Shown piece after piece: positions 1-6,655 of a stretch of 10,539 nt of DNA (its first letter is position 1; each line of letters begins with the position of its first letter). The stretch comes from an uncultured Hyphomonadaceae bacterium (GTDB lineage Bacteria; Pseudomonadota; Alphaproteobacteria; Caulobacterales; Hyphomonadaceae). Location: positions 1-10,539 of the forward strand of contig CALLCD010000268.1 of NCBI GenBank assembly GCA_938049795.1, read 5' to 3'. The notes under the pieces were generated by a model. The model did no database searches, had not been told where the DNA came from, and worked only from the letters and a program-made list of their open reading frames with translations. The translations under genes were made by a program, and so were the position numbers.

Positions 1-479
1 GGCGTCAGGTCTTCATAATAATAGTCATTGATCTGAACCATCGGCGCGTTCACGCAAGCGCCAAGGCACTCGACCTCTTCCCATGACAGTTTCAGATCAT
101 CGGTGATCTGCATCTTGGCGCCGATCATCCGCGTCGCCACCTCTTTGAGATCATTTGCCCCGCGCAGCATGCACGGCGTTGTGCCGCAAAGCTGGACATG
201 GAATTTGCCCACAGGCTGAAGCCGGAACATGGTATAGAAGGTCGCCACTTCATAGACGCGAATATAAGGCATCTCCAGCCGGTCCGCGACCGCGCGCATA
301 GCCGGCTCAGACAGCCAGCCCGCATTGTCTTTCTGGGCGAGCCACAAAAGCGGAATAACGCCCGACCGCTTCCGGTCTTCGGGATATTTGCCAAGCCAGA
401 ACGCAATCTTCGGCTCCGTTTCGGCCGCAAAGGCAAACGTGTCGCCGCCCGCTTCAAGATCAAATCGACGCACACCCAT
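1..479 (-). CDS. nuoE: NADH-quinone oxidoreductase subunit E, 3' end cut by window edge
   Basis: This is the 24-kDa subunit of complex I, in the NADH-dehydrogenase module of the cytoplasmic arm, where it carries the N1a [2Fe-2S] cluster. I read 159 residues from the ATG at 479; the frame stays open to base 1, so the C-terminus is missing. The four cluster cysteines are visible in thioredoxin-fold spacing: C98-x4-C103 (CGTTPC) and C138-x3-C142 (CLGAC), followed by VNAPMVQI. The family block EVATFYTMF lies at about residues 77-85. The start ATG overlaps the stop of the VOC gene by one base (TGATG), with an AGGAG ribosome site at 490-494; the nearest upstream in-frame codons hold no ATG or GTG before a TGA. 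It is the last gene seen of the nuo operon, and nuoF would be expected next, outside the window. Family identity is secure. Confidence 0.96.
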   Translation of the reverse strand, partial: MGVRRFDLEAGGDTFAFAAETEPKIAFWLGKYPEDRKRSGVIPLLWLAQKDNAGWLSEPAMRAVADRLEMPYIRVYEVATFYTMFRLQPVGKFHVQLCGTTPCMLRGANDLKEVATRMIGAKMQITDDLKLSWEEVECLGACVNAPMVQINDYYYEDLT

Positions 480-934
480 CAGGTCTTTTCTCCTACTGGC
501 AAGTCCAGCTTCCCATCTTCACTTATCGGCCAATACGGATTGAACGCCACTTCCCAGGCATGCCCGTCCGGGTCCACAAAATAGCCCGAATACCCGCCCC
601 ACGACGCTTTGTGCGGCTCAACGGCCACTTTGACGCCTTCGGCCATAAGCCGCGCGAAAATCTCGTCCACTTCCGCTTCGGATCTGGCATTATAAGCCAG
701 CGCAAAATTCGGACATGCGCCCGGCGGACACGTATTGCCCATCAAGCCGACATCCGCCTGCAGCTTCCCCCGCTCCCAAAGCCCAAGCACCATGCCGCCC
801 ATATCGAACATGGTGATCTCGTCGCGCATGAACGGGGTAAATCCGAGCACATCGGAGTAGAACCGCGTCGAGGCCTCACGATCAGTGACCCCCAGCGTGA
901 TGATGCTGACACGTTGTTGCGGGAAAGCGGCCAT
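479..934 (-). CDS. VOC (glyoxalase/bleomycin-resistance fold) family protein within the nuo operon
   Basis: The product is 151 residues, a single vicinal-oxygen-chelate protein, probably cytoplasmic because no signal or membrane segment is seen. The N-terminal half has the first beta-alpha-beta module (ITLGVTDREASTRFYSDVLGF, residues 12-32 in part) and the C-terminal half the usual WGGYSGYF (112-119) and DPDGHAWEV (121-129) blocks. E128 is the typical VOC metal-ligand position. The first module has no obvious His or Glu at the usual first-ligand position (ITLGV), so a full metal site is unproven and the substrate is unknown. The C-terminal NPYWPISEDGKL is shared, as I recall, with many uncharacterised alphaproteobacterial VOC proteins. 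The ATG at 934 overlaps the upstream stop (TGATG) and is preceded by GGGGAG at 942-947. The stop overlaps the nuoE start. Position suggests co-expression with complex I; a role in it is not shown. Confidence 0.9.
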   Translation of the reverse strand: MAAFPQQRVSIITLGVTDREASTRFYSDVLGFTPFMRDEITMFDMGGMVLGLWERGKLQADVGLMGNTCPPGACPNFALAYNARSEAEVDEIFARLMAEGVKVAVEPHKASWGGYSGYFVDPDGHAWEVAFNPYWPISEDGKLDLPVGEKT

Positions 935-1428
935 CAGTCAGCTCCCCGTGCAATCAGGTCGTAATCTTCTGCGACAGAGACAAGATCTGGCATATTCCGG
1001 TTCGCGCACCACTGTCTTCCAAATGCCGACATCTCCTGCGCAATCTCGACCGAGATGACAGGTGAAACATCCATTTCGTCATCGCCAAACTGTTCAATCT
1101 CGAAACTGCGCGCCTCTTGGGCGTCAGGCTGAATCTGGTACTTTCCTATCAGAAGCGCGGGCTCCATAATTAGTCCGATAGAGGGATCAAGATCGACGGA
1201 ATAACCGCACCGCTTGCAAACGATTTCTGTTTCCGTAGCGTTGCAAGCAGTTTCGGTACGCTCCGCAATGGCAGAACCGGTCGACCTGAACGGGTAGAAC
1301 ATGTCCAGCGTGTTCCGCGCCTTTACAAGGACCACCGCGTCTTGCGCGCCTCCAGACTGATCAGGCAAAATATCAGAGCAAGCCGCACTCATCGCCAAAA
1401 CCATACAAACGGAAACCGTCCTGTTCAC
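934..1428 (-). CDS. Predicted lipoprotein of unknown function, cysteine-rich, embedded in the nuo operon
   Basis: I do not recognise this 164-residue protein. It begins with a short signal-like segment (one Arg, then the hydrophobic stretch VSVCMVLAM) ending in SAAC at residues 14-17, a plausible though imperfect lipobox that would make C17 the lipidated residue. Beyond it are four cysteines: C62, C71, C74 (a CKRC pair) and C141, which could form two disulfides in the periplasm or bind a metal. The C-terminal third is acidic. The start is a GTG at 1428 that overlaps the nuoD stop by four bases (GTGA), with GGAGA at 1436-1440 as ribosome site; this coupling supports a real gene. Two 60-base lines counted inside it (1141-1260) are 50% GC, while two counted in nuoD (1741-1800, 2221-2280) are 57-60%, hinting at a different origin or weaker constraint. 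An alternative is a secreted protein cleaved by signal peptidase I. Confidence 0.75.
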   Translation of the reverse strand: MNRTVSVCMVLAMSAACSDILPDQSGGAQDAVVLVKARNTLDMFYPFRSTGSAIAERTETACNATETEIVCKRCGYSVDLDPSIGLIMEPALLIGKYQIQPDAQEARSFEIEQFGDDEMDVSPVISVEIAQEMSAFGRQWCANRNMPDLVSVAEDYDLIARGAD

Positions 1429-2627
1429 CGATCAATCTCCCCAAACACAACGTCGAGCGAGCCGAGAATGGCCGAGACGTCCGCGAGCATATGCCCTTTG
1501 GACAAATGATCCATCGCGGCCAGATGCGGATAGCTCGGCGCCCGCAATTTCGCCCGATATGGCTTATTTGTGCCGTCAGCGACCAGATACACGCCAAACT
1601 CGCCTTTGGGCGCCTCGACCGCCGCATAGACCTCACCGGCCGGCACATGGAAGCCTTCCGTGTAGAGTTTGAAATGGTGGATCAGCGCTTCCATCGAGTT
1701 TTTCATGTCAGCCCGACGCGGCGGCGAGACCTTCGAGCCAGCGAGCAGCACTTCGCCAGCGGGCATCATCTCGATGCACTGGCGCATGATCTTCACACTC
1801 TCCTTCATCTCCTCCATGCGGCAGACATAGCGGTCATAATTGTCGCCATTCTTGCCCACGGGGATTTTGAAATCGAGTTCGCTATAAACTTCATAAGGCT
1901 GCGACCGCCGCAAATCCCACGGCAGGCCAGACCCGCGCACCATGACGCCGGAAAAGCCCCACTGCATAATCGTCTCGCGATCCACAATCCCAATATCGAC
2001 ATTGCGCTGTTTGAAAATCCGGTTCTCGGTCAACAGCGTTTCAATATCGTCCATCACATCGCCGAACGTCTCGGTGAACGTGTAGATGTCGTCGATCAGA
2101 TCCTGCGGCAGATCCTGATGCACGCCGCCAGGTCGGAAATAAGCCGAGTGCATGCGCGAGCCACAGGCGCGCTCATAAAACACGCAGAGCTTCTCGCGCT
2201 CCTCAAAGCCCCACGTGATCGGCGTCAGCGCGCCAACATCCATCGCCTGCGTGGTGATATTCATAATGTGGCCCATCAAGCGGCCAATCTCGGAGTAAAG
2301 CACACGAATGAACGACGCCCGACGCGGCACGTCCAGTCCGAGCATTTTCTCAATCGCCAGACACCAGGCATGTTCCTGGTTCATCGGCGCGACATAATCA
2401 AGCCGGTCAAAATAAGGCAGCGCCTGCAAATAGGTCTTGTGCTCCATCAGCTTTTCAGTGCCGCGATGAAGGAGCCCAATATGGCTGTCCACCCGCTCGA
2501 CAACCTCGCCATCAAGATCAAGGATCATCCGCAAAACGCCATGCGCTGCGGGATGCTGCGGACCGAAGTTTAGCGTGAAAGTACGGTCAGTATCGTCACC
2601 GGGCGCATTGTGAGCATCATCGGCCAT
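1425..2627 (-). CDS. nuoD: NADH-quinone oxidoreductase subunit D (49-kDa subunit)
   Basis: NuoD is the core subunit of the complex I connecting module that, with NuoB, forms the ubiquinone reduction site at the membrane interface. The 400 residues are full length for the stand-alone subunit and are not fused to NuoC. The HPAAHG loop places H29, and the LDYV block places Y78; these correspond to Thermus Nqo4 H38 and Y87, which contact the quinone headgroup. Other family blocks are GLLHRGTEKL (51-60), the RACGSRMHSAYFRPGG segment, and the universally conserved C-terminus ending in GEIDR. The ATG at 2627 overlaps the nuoC stop (TAATG) and has a strong GGGAGG-like ribosome site at 2634-2640. Its own stop overlaps the GTG start of the lipoprotein gene. 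Confidence 0.98.
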   Translation of the reverse strand: MADDAHNAPGDDTDRTFTLNFGPQHPAAHGVLRMILDLDGEVVERVDSHIGLLHRGTEKLMEHKTYLQALPYFDRLDYVAPMNQEHAWCLAIEKMLGLDVPRRASFIRVLYSEIGRLMGHIMNITTQAMDVGALTPITWGFEEREKLCVFYERACGSRMHSAYFRPGGVHQDLPQDLIDDIYTFTETFGDVMDDIETLLTENRIFKQRNVDIGIVDRETIMQWGFSGVMVRGSGLPWDLRRSQPYEVYSELDFKIPVGKNGDNYDRYVCRMEEMKESVKIMRQCIEMMPAGEVLLAGSKVSPPRRADMKNSMEALIHHFKLYTEGFHVPAGEVYAAVEAPKGEFGVYLVADGTNKPYRAKLRAPSYPHLAAMDHLSKGHMLADVSAILGSLDVVFGEIDR

Positions 2628-3250
2628 TATTCGCCTCCCTCGGTTGCGTCTGCTTTCTCGTCACCGGGGATCTGCGCAGTCATGCCTTCCCACGGGCTCA
2701 GGAAGTCAAAATCGCGATATTCCTGTGTCAGCGCGACCGGCTCATAGACAACGCGTTTTTCGAGATCGTCATAACGCACTTCAACATGCCCGGTCAGCGG
2801 AAAATCCTTGCGCAGCGGGAAGCCCTCGAAACCGTAATCGGTGAGGATACGGCGCAGATCGGGATGGCCGGAAAACTGGATGCCATACATGTCAAACGCT
2901 TCGCGCTCATACCAGTTCGCCGCCGGAAACACATCGACAATGCTCGCCACCGGCATGTCTTCATCGGTCGTCAGCTTTACGCGGATACGCTGGTTCAGCT
3001 GCATGGACAGGAAATGATACACAACTTCAAACCGTTCGGAGCGCTCGGGATAATCCACCCCGCAAATATCAATCAGCGTTTCAAACCGGCAAAGACTGTC
3101 ATCGCGCAACAAACGCGCCACCGGCTCGATATGTTCGCGCTCGACCAGCAAGGTCAGCTCGCCATAACTCATTGTGTGCGATTTGATCGCTTGCGGCAGA
3201 CGGCCCGCCAGCGTCTCGGCCAGACTTTCAAGAGCGGATGTGTCGGTCAT
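2627..3250 (-). CDS. nuoC: NADH-quinone oxidoreductase subunit C (30-kDa subunit)
   Basis: NuoC is a cofactor-free structural subunit of the complex I peripheral arm that packs against NuoD. At 207 residues it has normal alphaproteobacterial length. Visible signatures are the strand block RFEVVYHFLS (73-82), NQRIRVK (86-92), and the 30-kDa signature ANWYEREAFDMYGI (111-124) followed by HPDLRRILTDYGFEG (129-143) and LRKDFPLTGH. The C-terminal tail from about residue 190 is acidic and probably disordered. The ATG at 3250 is preceded by AGGAG (3260-3264) that partly overlaps the TAG stop of nuoB, so initiation is probably helped by ribosomes finishing nuoB. The stop overlaps the nuoD start by one base. 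Confidence 0.98.
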   Translation of the reverse strand: MTDTSALESLAETLAGRLPQAIKSHTMSYGELTLLVEREHIEPVARLLRDDSLCRFETLIDICGVDYPERSERFEVVYHFLSMQLNQRIRVKLTTDEDMPVASIVDVFPAANWYEREAFDMYGIQFSGHPDLRRILTDYGFEGFPLRKDFPLTGHVEVRYDDLEKRVVYEPVALTQEYRDFDFLSPWEGMTAQIPGDEKADATEGGE

Positions 3251-3259
3251 AAGTCGTGG

Positions 3260-3264
3260 CTCCT
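3260..3264 (-). promoter_or_regulatory. Ribosome binding site of nuoC overlapping the nuoB stop codon
   Basis: On the minus strand the sequence reads cTAGGAGcc: the nuoB stop TAG (3265-3263) shares two bases with the AGGAG motif. The motif ends nine bases before the nuoC ATG. A terminating ribosome on nuoB would cover this site, which is a usual sign of translational coupling. Seen directly; the coupling is inferred. Confidence 0.7.
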
Positions 3265-3835
3265 AGCGCTCGATCGAGCCTTCGCGGCGTATCTTCTTTT
3301 GCAGTTGAAGAAGCCCATACACCAGCGCTTCGGCGGTTGGCGGACAGCCCGGAATATAGATGTCCACCGGCACGATCCGGTCGCACCCGCGCACCACGGA
3401 ATAGCTATAATGATAATAGCCGCCGCCATTGGCGCATGAGCCCATCGAGACGACATAGCGGGGCTCGGGCATCTGGTCGTAAACCTTGCGCAATGCGGGC
3501 GCCATTTTATTGGTCAGCGTGCCGGCAACAATCATCACATCCGACTGGCGCGGGCTGCCGCGCGGAGCCATGCCAAAGCGCTCCAGATCATAGCGCGGAT
3601 TGCCCGCATGCATCATTTCAACCGCGCAACAGGCGAGACCAAACGTCATCCACATCAGAGAGCCGGTGCGCGCCCATGCGATCAGGTCATCCGCCGACGC
3701 CGTGATAAAGCCCTTATCGGCCAACTCATCCGACAGCCCGGCATAAAACGGATCATCAGCGCGAACCTGATGTCCACCTTCAACGCCAGACCGGCCAGCG
3801 CCCAAAGCATAGGGTTTGTTGTTTCCGTCCGCCAT
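3263..3835 (-). CDS. nuoB: NADH-quinone oxidoreductase subunit B (PSST subunit)
   Basis: NuoB carries the terminal [4Fe-4S] cluster N2, which passes electrons to ubiquinone at the NuoB/NuoD interface. With the start at 3835 it is 190 residues. The cluster ligands are all present with the family spacing: C69-C70 (LACCAVEMM), C134 (SMGSCANGG) and C164 (YIPGCPPTAEAL), i.e. CC-x63-C-x29-C. The NPRYDLERFG and RQSDVMIVAGT blocks follow the usual order. The frame is open ten codons further upstream to another ATG at 3865, but that would run into nuoA. The ATG at 3835 makes a TAATG overlap with the nuoA stop, has GGAG eight bases upstream, and matches the junction style of the rest of the operon, so I prefer it. 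It is followed after 12 bases by nuoC. Confidence 0.97.
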   Translation of the reverse strand: MADGNNKPYALGAGRSGVEGGHQVRADDPFYAGLSDELADKGFITASADDLIAWARTGSLMWMTFGLACCAVEMMHAGNPRYDLERFGMAPRGSPRQSDVMIVAGTLTNKMAPALRKVYDQMPEPRYVVSMGSCANGGGYYHYSYSVVRGCDRIVPVDIYIPGCPPTAEALVYGLLQLQKKIRREGSIER

Positions 3836-4215
3836 TATTCCCACTCCAGAGCGCCTGAGCGCCACTCATAGACAAAGCCGATTGTCAAAACCCCGAGAAA
3901 CACAACCATCGACCAGAAGCCAACAAGGCCAATATCGCCAAGGCTGACCGCCCAGGGGAACAGGAAGGCCACTTCCAGGTCGAAGATAATGAACAGGATG
4001 GCGACCAGATAGAACCGCACATCAAACTTCATCCGCGCATCGTCGAACGCATTGAACCCGCACTCATATGTCGATGTTTTTTCAGGGTCGGGATTGGACG
4101 GCGCAAGCACCAGCGCCCCGACAATAAACAGCAAGGACAAAGCCAATGCCAGCGCGAGGAAAATGATAACCGGAAGGTATTCCAGCGTGAAATTCTGGAG
4201 CTGGTCAGGTGTCAT
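3835..4215 (-). CDS. nuoA: NADH-quinone oxidoreductase subunit A (ND3-like membrane subunit)
   Basis: NuoA is a small inner-membrane subunit of complex I next to the quinone channel. Its 126 residues contain three predicted membrane helices at about 14-38, 66-88 and 97-117. The long loop after helix 1 holds YECGF, whose cysteine (C52) corresponds to the Cys of mitochondrial ND3 that is exposed in the deactive state. FDVRFY (64-69) and FDLEVAFLFPW (78-88), with the conserved acidic residues D79 and E81, are diagnostic. The ATG at 4215 has AAGGA at 4226-4230, ten bases away. As the first gene of the operon it follows a 176-base gap holding the presumed promoter. Its stop overlaps the nuoB start (TAATG). 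Confidence 0.98.
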   Translation of the reverse strand: MTPDQLQNFTLEYLPVIIFLALALALSLLFIVGALVLAPSNPDPEKTSTYECGFNAFDDARMKFDVRFYLVAILFIIFDLEVAFLFPWAVSLGDIGLVGFWSMVVFLGVLTIGFVYEWRSGALEWE

Positions 4216-4244
4216 CTCAAACCCATCCTTTTTGTGCTACGCGT

Positions 4245-4273
4245 GGGTTAGGACGCTTTACGCTCTGTTGCAA
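4245..4273 (-). promoter_or_regulatory. Possible promoter of the nuo operon
   Basis: Read on the minus strand, TTGCAA (4273-4268) is followed after 17 bases by TAACCC (4250-4245). This resembles a housekeeping -35 and spacing, but the -10 box matches the consensus only in its TA and is weak. A start near 4238 would give a leader of roughly 22 bases that still contains the AAGGA ribosome site. The location is sensible because this is the only gap of any size before nuoA. The prediction is by eye and other starts further upstream are possible. Confidence 0.25.
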
Positions 4274-4328
4274 CGCTTTCGACCACTCGAACTGCCACTT
4301 AATGCCAGTTTTTTTATCATCATGCGGT

Positions 4329-4353
4329 GTGACCGTCCGTCACGTCTACGTGA
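4329..4353. repeat. Two overlapping inverted repeats upstream of nuoA
   Basis: GTGAC-CGTCC-GTCAC occupies 4329-4343 and TCACGT-CT-ACGTGA occupies 4340-4353, sharing four bases. Each is a perfect two-fold symmetric site of the size bound by dimeric regulators. They lie about 115-140 bases upstream of the nuoA start and about 40 bases downstream of the DUF1761 stop. An operator for the nuo operon is possible, but no regulator family is recognised from the motif, and short palindromes arise by chance. There is no U-run after either on the minus strand, so a terminator for the DUF1761 gene is unlikely. Confidence 0.3.
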
Positions 4354-4391
4354 GGGCGGTTATTGGCAAGTCTGGTTGATGGCCAGAAGCT

Positions 4392-4808
4392 TCAATCAAA
4401 GAAAGACAGGACCGCTGCGCCAACCATCAGGCCAACGAAACTGTGGCTAACATCGAGCAATAAATCGGTGATGGAATGGTTGATATTGTAGACAAAGCCA
4501 TAGGCGAGGATTGGCGCAGCGACAAACAGACCAAGCTTGGCCCCGAACAGGACGCTGGGCACCAGTCCTTTCGTCCCCGTCGCCTTGAGCAACCAGCCAA
4601 GCGCGAACGCCAATATCAGCGGTATGACAAAGCCGCCACCAAACACAATCACCGGATCAAAAGACGCGACAAGCTGCTCTTCGGTATAGCCATTGGCCGC
4701 CTGCCACAGATCGTGAAACAAAAGGCCAAACCAAACAAAGCCCACAAAATAGATCGCAAGTGTGGCAAGCACACCGCCCAATAGATTTACGCCCGCAATT
4801 TTCGGCAT
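4392..4808 (-). CDS. DUF1761 family small membrane protein
   Basis: This 138-residue protein has four predicted membrane helices at about 6-30, 53-75, 84-105 and 118-136 with short loops. The opening pattern (NLLGGVLATLAIYFVGFVWF, residues 8-27, then LFHDLW) and overall four-helix layout fit the DUF1761 family, whose function is unknown. The ATG at 4808 has a strong GGGAGG-type ribosome site in the stretch 4815-4822, seven bases upstream. It is divergent from metG and points toward nuoA with a 176-base gap, so it may be transcribed alone or read through into the nuo operon. No catalytic motif is visible. Family assignment is from remembered pattern and not a search. Confidence 0.8.
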   Translation of the reverse strand: MPKIAGVNLLGGVLATLAIYFVGFVWFGLLFHDLWQAANGYTEEQLVASFDPVIVFGGGFVIPLILAFALGWLLKATGTKGLVPSVLFGAKLGLFVAAPILAYGFVYNINHSITDLLLDVSHSFVGLMVGAAVLSFFD

Positions 4809-4906
4809 TGTTTTCCCTCCCCATATTCCCTTTTTCCGACGCTGCGCTATGAGACGAAGCCATCGGGTTTCTTTATTACACCAAAAGCGGACAGGACAGA
4901 ACCATT
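4809..4906. promoter_or_regulatory. Divergent intergenic region between the DUF1761 gene and metG
   Basis: These 98 bases must hold promoters for both the minus-strand DUF1761 gene and plus-strand metG. I see the DUF1761 ribosome site next to 4808 and pyrimidine-rich stretches at 4811-4841, but no -35/-10 pair I can defend in either direction. No symmetric operator, riboswitch or T-box-like structure is evident, so regulation of metG by an RNA leader is not supported. Confidence 0.4.
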
Positions 4907-6646
4907 ATGAGCCAGCACGGGACGCCTCGCCGCATTCTGATCACGTCAGCCCTGCCCTATATTAACGGCATCAAACATTTGGGCAATCTCGCAGGCTCGA
5001 TGCTGCCAGCGGATGTGTTTGCCCGTTATCAAAGGCTTGCAGGGCGCGATGTGCTCTATATCTGCTCGACGGACGAACACGGCACACCCGCCGAGCTTGC
5101 CGCGCAAAAGGCGGGCATTTCGGTTCAGGCCTATTGCGACGAACAATATGAAATCCAGCGCGCGGCAGGGGAAGGCTTTGCGCTGTCATATGACCATTTT
5201 GGCCGGTCCTCGCGGCAAGAGAATCACCAGCTGACCCAGCATTTCGCCCATGTGCTCGAAGAAAAAGACCTGATCGAAGAACGCATCTCCAAACAGGTCT
5301 ATTCGGTCGATGATGGCCGCTTCCTGCCCGACCGCTATGTCGAGGGGACATGCCCAGACTGCGACTACGAAAAAGCGCGCGGGGACCAATGCGACCATTG
5401 CGGACGCCTGCTTGATCCGGTGGATTTGAAAAACCCCTACTCGGCCGTCTCTGGCGGGACCAATATCGAGATCCGCGAAACGGCGCATTTATACCTCCTC
5501 CAATCCCACATGCAGGAGACCATCCGCACATGGGTCGAAACATCGAAAGACTGGCCCCAGCTTGCCAAATCCATCGCGCTCAAATGGCTCGACGAGGGCC
5601 TGCGCGACCGCGCCATCACCCGCGATCTGTCTTGGGGGATCCCCGTTACCAATCCCGATGGCAGCATTCGGGAAGGCTTTGAAAGCAAAGTCTTTTATGT
5701 CTGGTTCGATGCGCCGGTGGAATATATCGCCTCGACCAAAAGCTGGGCCGCAGAGACCGGCCAGCCCAACCTCTGGGAAAGCTGGTGGCGCAAAGACAAG
5801 GGCGCGGAAAATGTCGAATATGTCCAGTTCATGGGCAAGGACAATGTCGCCTTCCACACCGTCTCTTTCCCCGTCACAATTTTCGGCTCGGGCGAACCGT
5901 GGAAAACCGTAGACCGGCTCAAAGCGTTTAACTGGGTAACCTGGTATGGCGGCAAATTCTCAACCAGCGAAAAGCGCGGCGTGTTCATGGATCAAGCGCT
6001 TGACCTGCTCGAAGGCGACTATTGGCGTTGGTATCTGATCGCAAATTCTCCGGAAGGGTCGGATGCGGCGTTTACGTGGGAAGGCTTCCAAAGTGCGGTC
6101 AATTCGGACCTGGCAAATGTGCTCGGCAATTTCGTCAACCGGATCACCAAATACACCGTGTCGAAATTTGACGGCGTGCTGCCGGATGCGGGGACGGCTG
6201 GCGAGGATGAGGCCTGGCTTGCGGGCGAGCTTGAAACGCGTCTTGCTGCGCTGTCAGACCATTATGAACACATGGAATTTCGCAAGGCGGCCGCTGAAAC
6301 CCGCGCCATCTGGGCAGCGGGGAATGAATACCTGACGCGCGCGGAACCTTGGGTGAAGTATAAGACGGATAAGGATGCCGCTGCCGTGGGGGTCCGCACG
6401 GGGCTGAACCTCGTCGCTTTGTTCGGGATTATCGCCCAACCTCTCATTCCGGGAGTCTCGGAAAAGATACTTGGGACACTCAACATCCCGGAGGCAAACC
6501 GGACCTGGCCAAAAGCGGATGATGTGGCCAATATCCTCGACGCACTTCCACACGGAATGGAGATCGCCGCCCCGCCCGTCCTGTTCCAGAAAATCGAAGA
6601 CGAGCAAGTCGCCGCCTGGACCGAACAATTCGGCGGAGAGGCCTAG
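4907..6646 (+). CDS. metG: Methionyl-tRNA synthetase, short form without C-terminal tRNA-binding domain
   Basis: This cytoplasmic class I synthetase charges tRNA-Met with methionine using ATP. The 579 residues show, in order: ITSALPYINGIKHLGN with the HIGH-type motif HLGN at 24-27; STDEHGTPAE (54-63); a zinc knuckle with C149-x2-C152 and C162-x2-C165; VFYVWFDAPVEYI (262-274); and the KMSKS-equivalent loop KFSTSEKRG at 350-358. That loop departs from KMSKS-RG by F and T substitutions and two extra residues, a variant I recall in several alphaproteobacterial MetRS. The helical anticodon domain follows, and the protein stops shortly after LFQKIEDEQV, so the EMAPII-like C-terminal domain found in E. 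coli MetRS (677 residues) is absent. The ribosome site is weak: AGGA lies 12 bases before the ATG. The next gene starts 9 bases after the TAG. Confidence 0.97.
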   Translation: MSQHGTPRRILITSALPYINGIKHLGNLAGSMLPADVFARYQRLAGRDVLYICSTDEHGTPAELAAQKAGISVQAYCDEQYEIQRAAGEGFALSYDHFGRSSRQENHQLTQHFAHVLEEKDLIEERISKQVYSVDDGRFLPDRYVEGTCPDCDYEKARGDQCDHCGRLLDPVDLKNPYSAVSGGTNIEIRETAHLYLLQSHMQETIRTWVETSKDWPQLAKSIALKWLDEGLRDRAITRDLSWGIPVTNPDGSIREGFESKVFYVWFDAPVEYIASTKSWAAETGQPNLWESWWRKDKGAENVEYVQFMGKDNVAFHTVSFPVTIFGSGEPWKTVDRLKAFNWVTWYGGKFSTSEKRGVFMDQALDLLEGDYWRWYLIANSPEGSDAAFTWEGFQSAVNSDLANVLGNFVNRITKYTVSKFDGVLPDAGTAGEDEAWLAGELETRLAALSDHYEHMEFRKAAAETRAIWAAGNEYLTRAEPWVKYKTDKDAAAVGVRTGLNLVALFGIIAQPLIPGVSEKILGTLNIPEANRTWPKADDVANILDALPHGMEIAAPPVLFQKIEDEQVAAWTEQFGGEA

Positions 6647-6655
6647 GCCACGCAA

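Noticed and set aside
125..475. A 116-codon minus-strand frame with an ATG near the nuoE start
   Set aside because: It is in a different frame from the NuoE sequence, which contains all four cluster cysteines and continues to the window edge.
1491..2573. A 360-codon open frame on the plus strand opposite nuoD
   Set aside because: Same cause as the frame opposite sufD; the minus strand encodes an unmistakable NuoD and the plus-strand product has no recognisable domain.
3836..3865. Ten-codon N-terminal extension of NuoB starting at 3865
   Set aside because: It would overlap nuoA by 31 bases, while the ATG at 3835 gives the TAATG junction used elsewhere in the operon and has its own GGAG site.
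4309..4316. T-run at 4309-4316 on the plus strand, like an intrinsic terminator tail
   Set aside because: No plus-strand gene ends before it and no stable hairpin precedes it, so nothing is there to terminate.
6640..6649. Perfect palindrome GGCCTAGGCC across the metG stop codon
   Set aside because: Ten bases of symmetry over coding sequence is easily chance; there is no loop or U-run for a terminator and no second copy was noticed.
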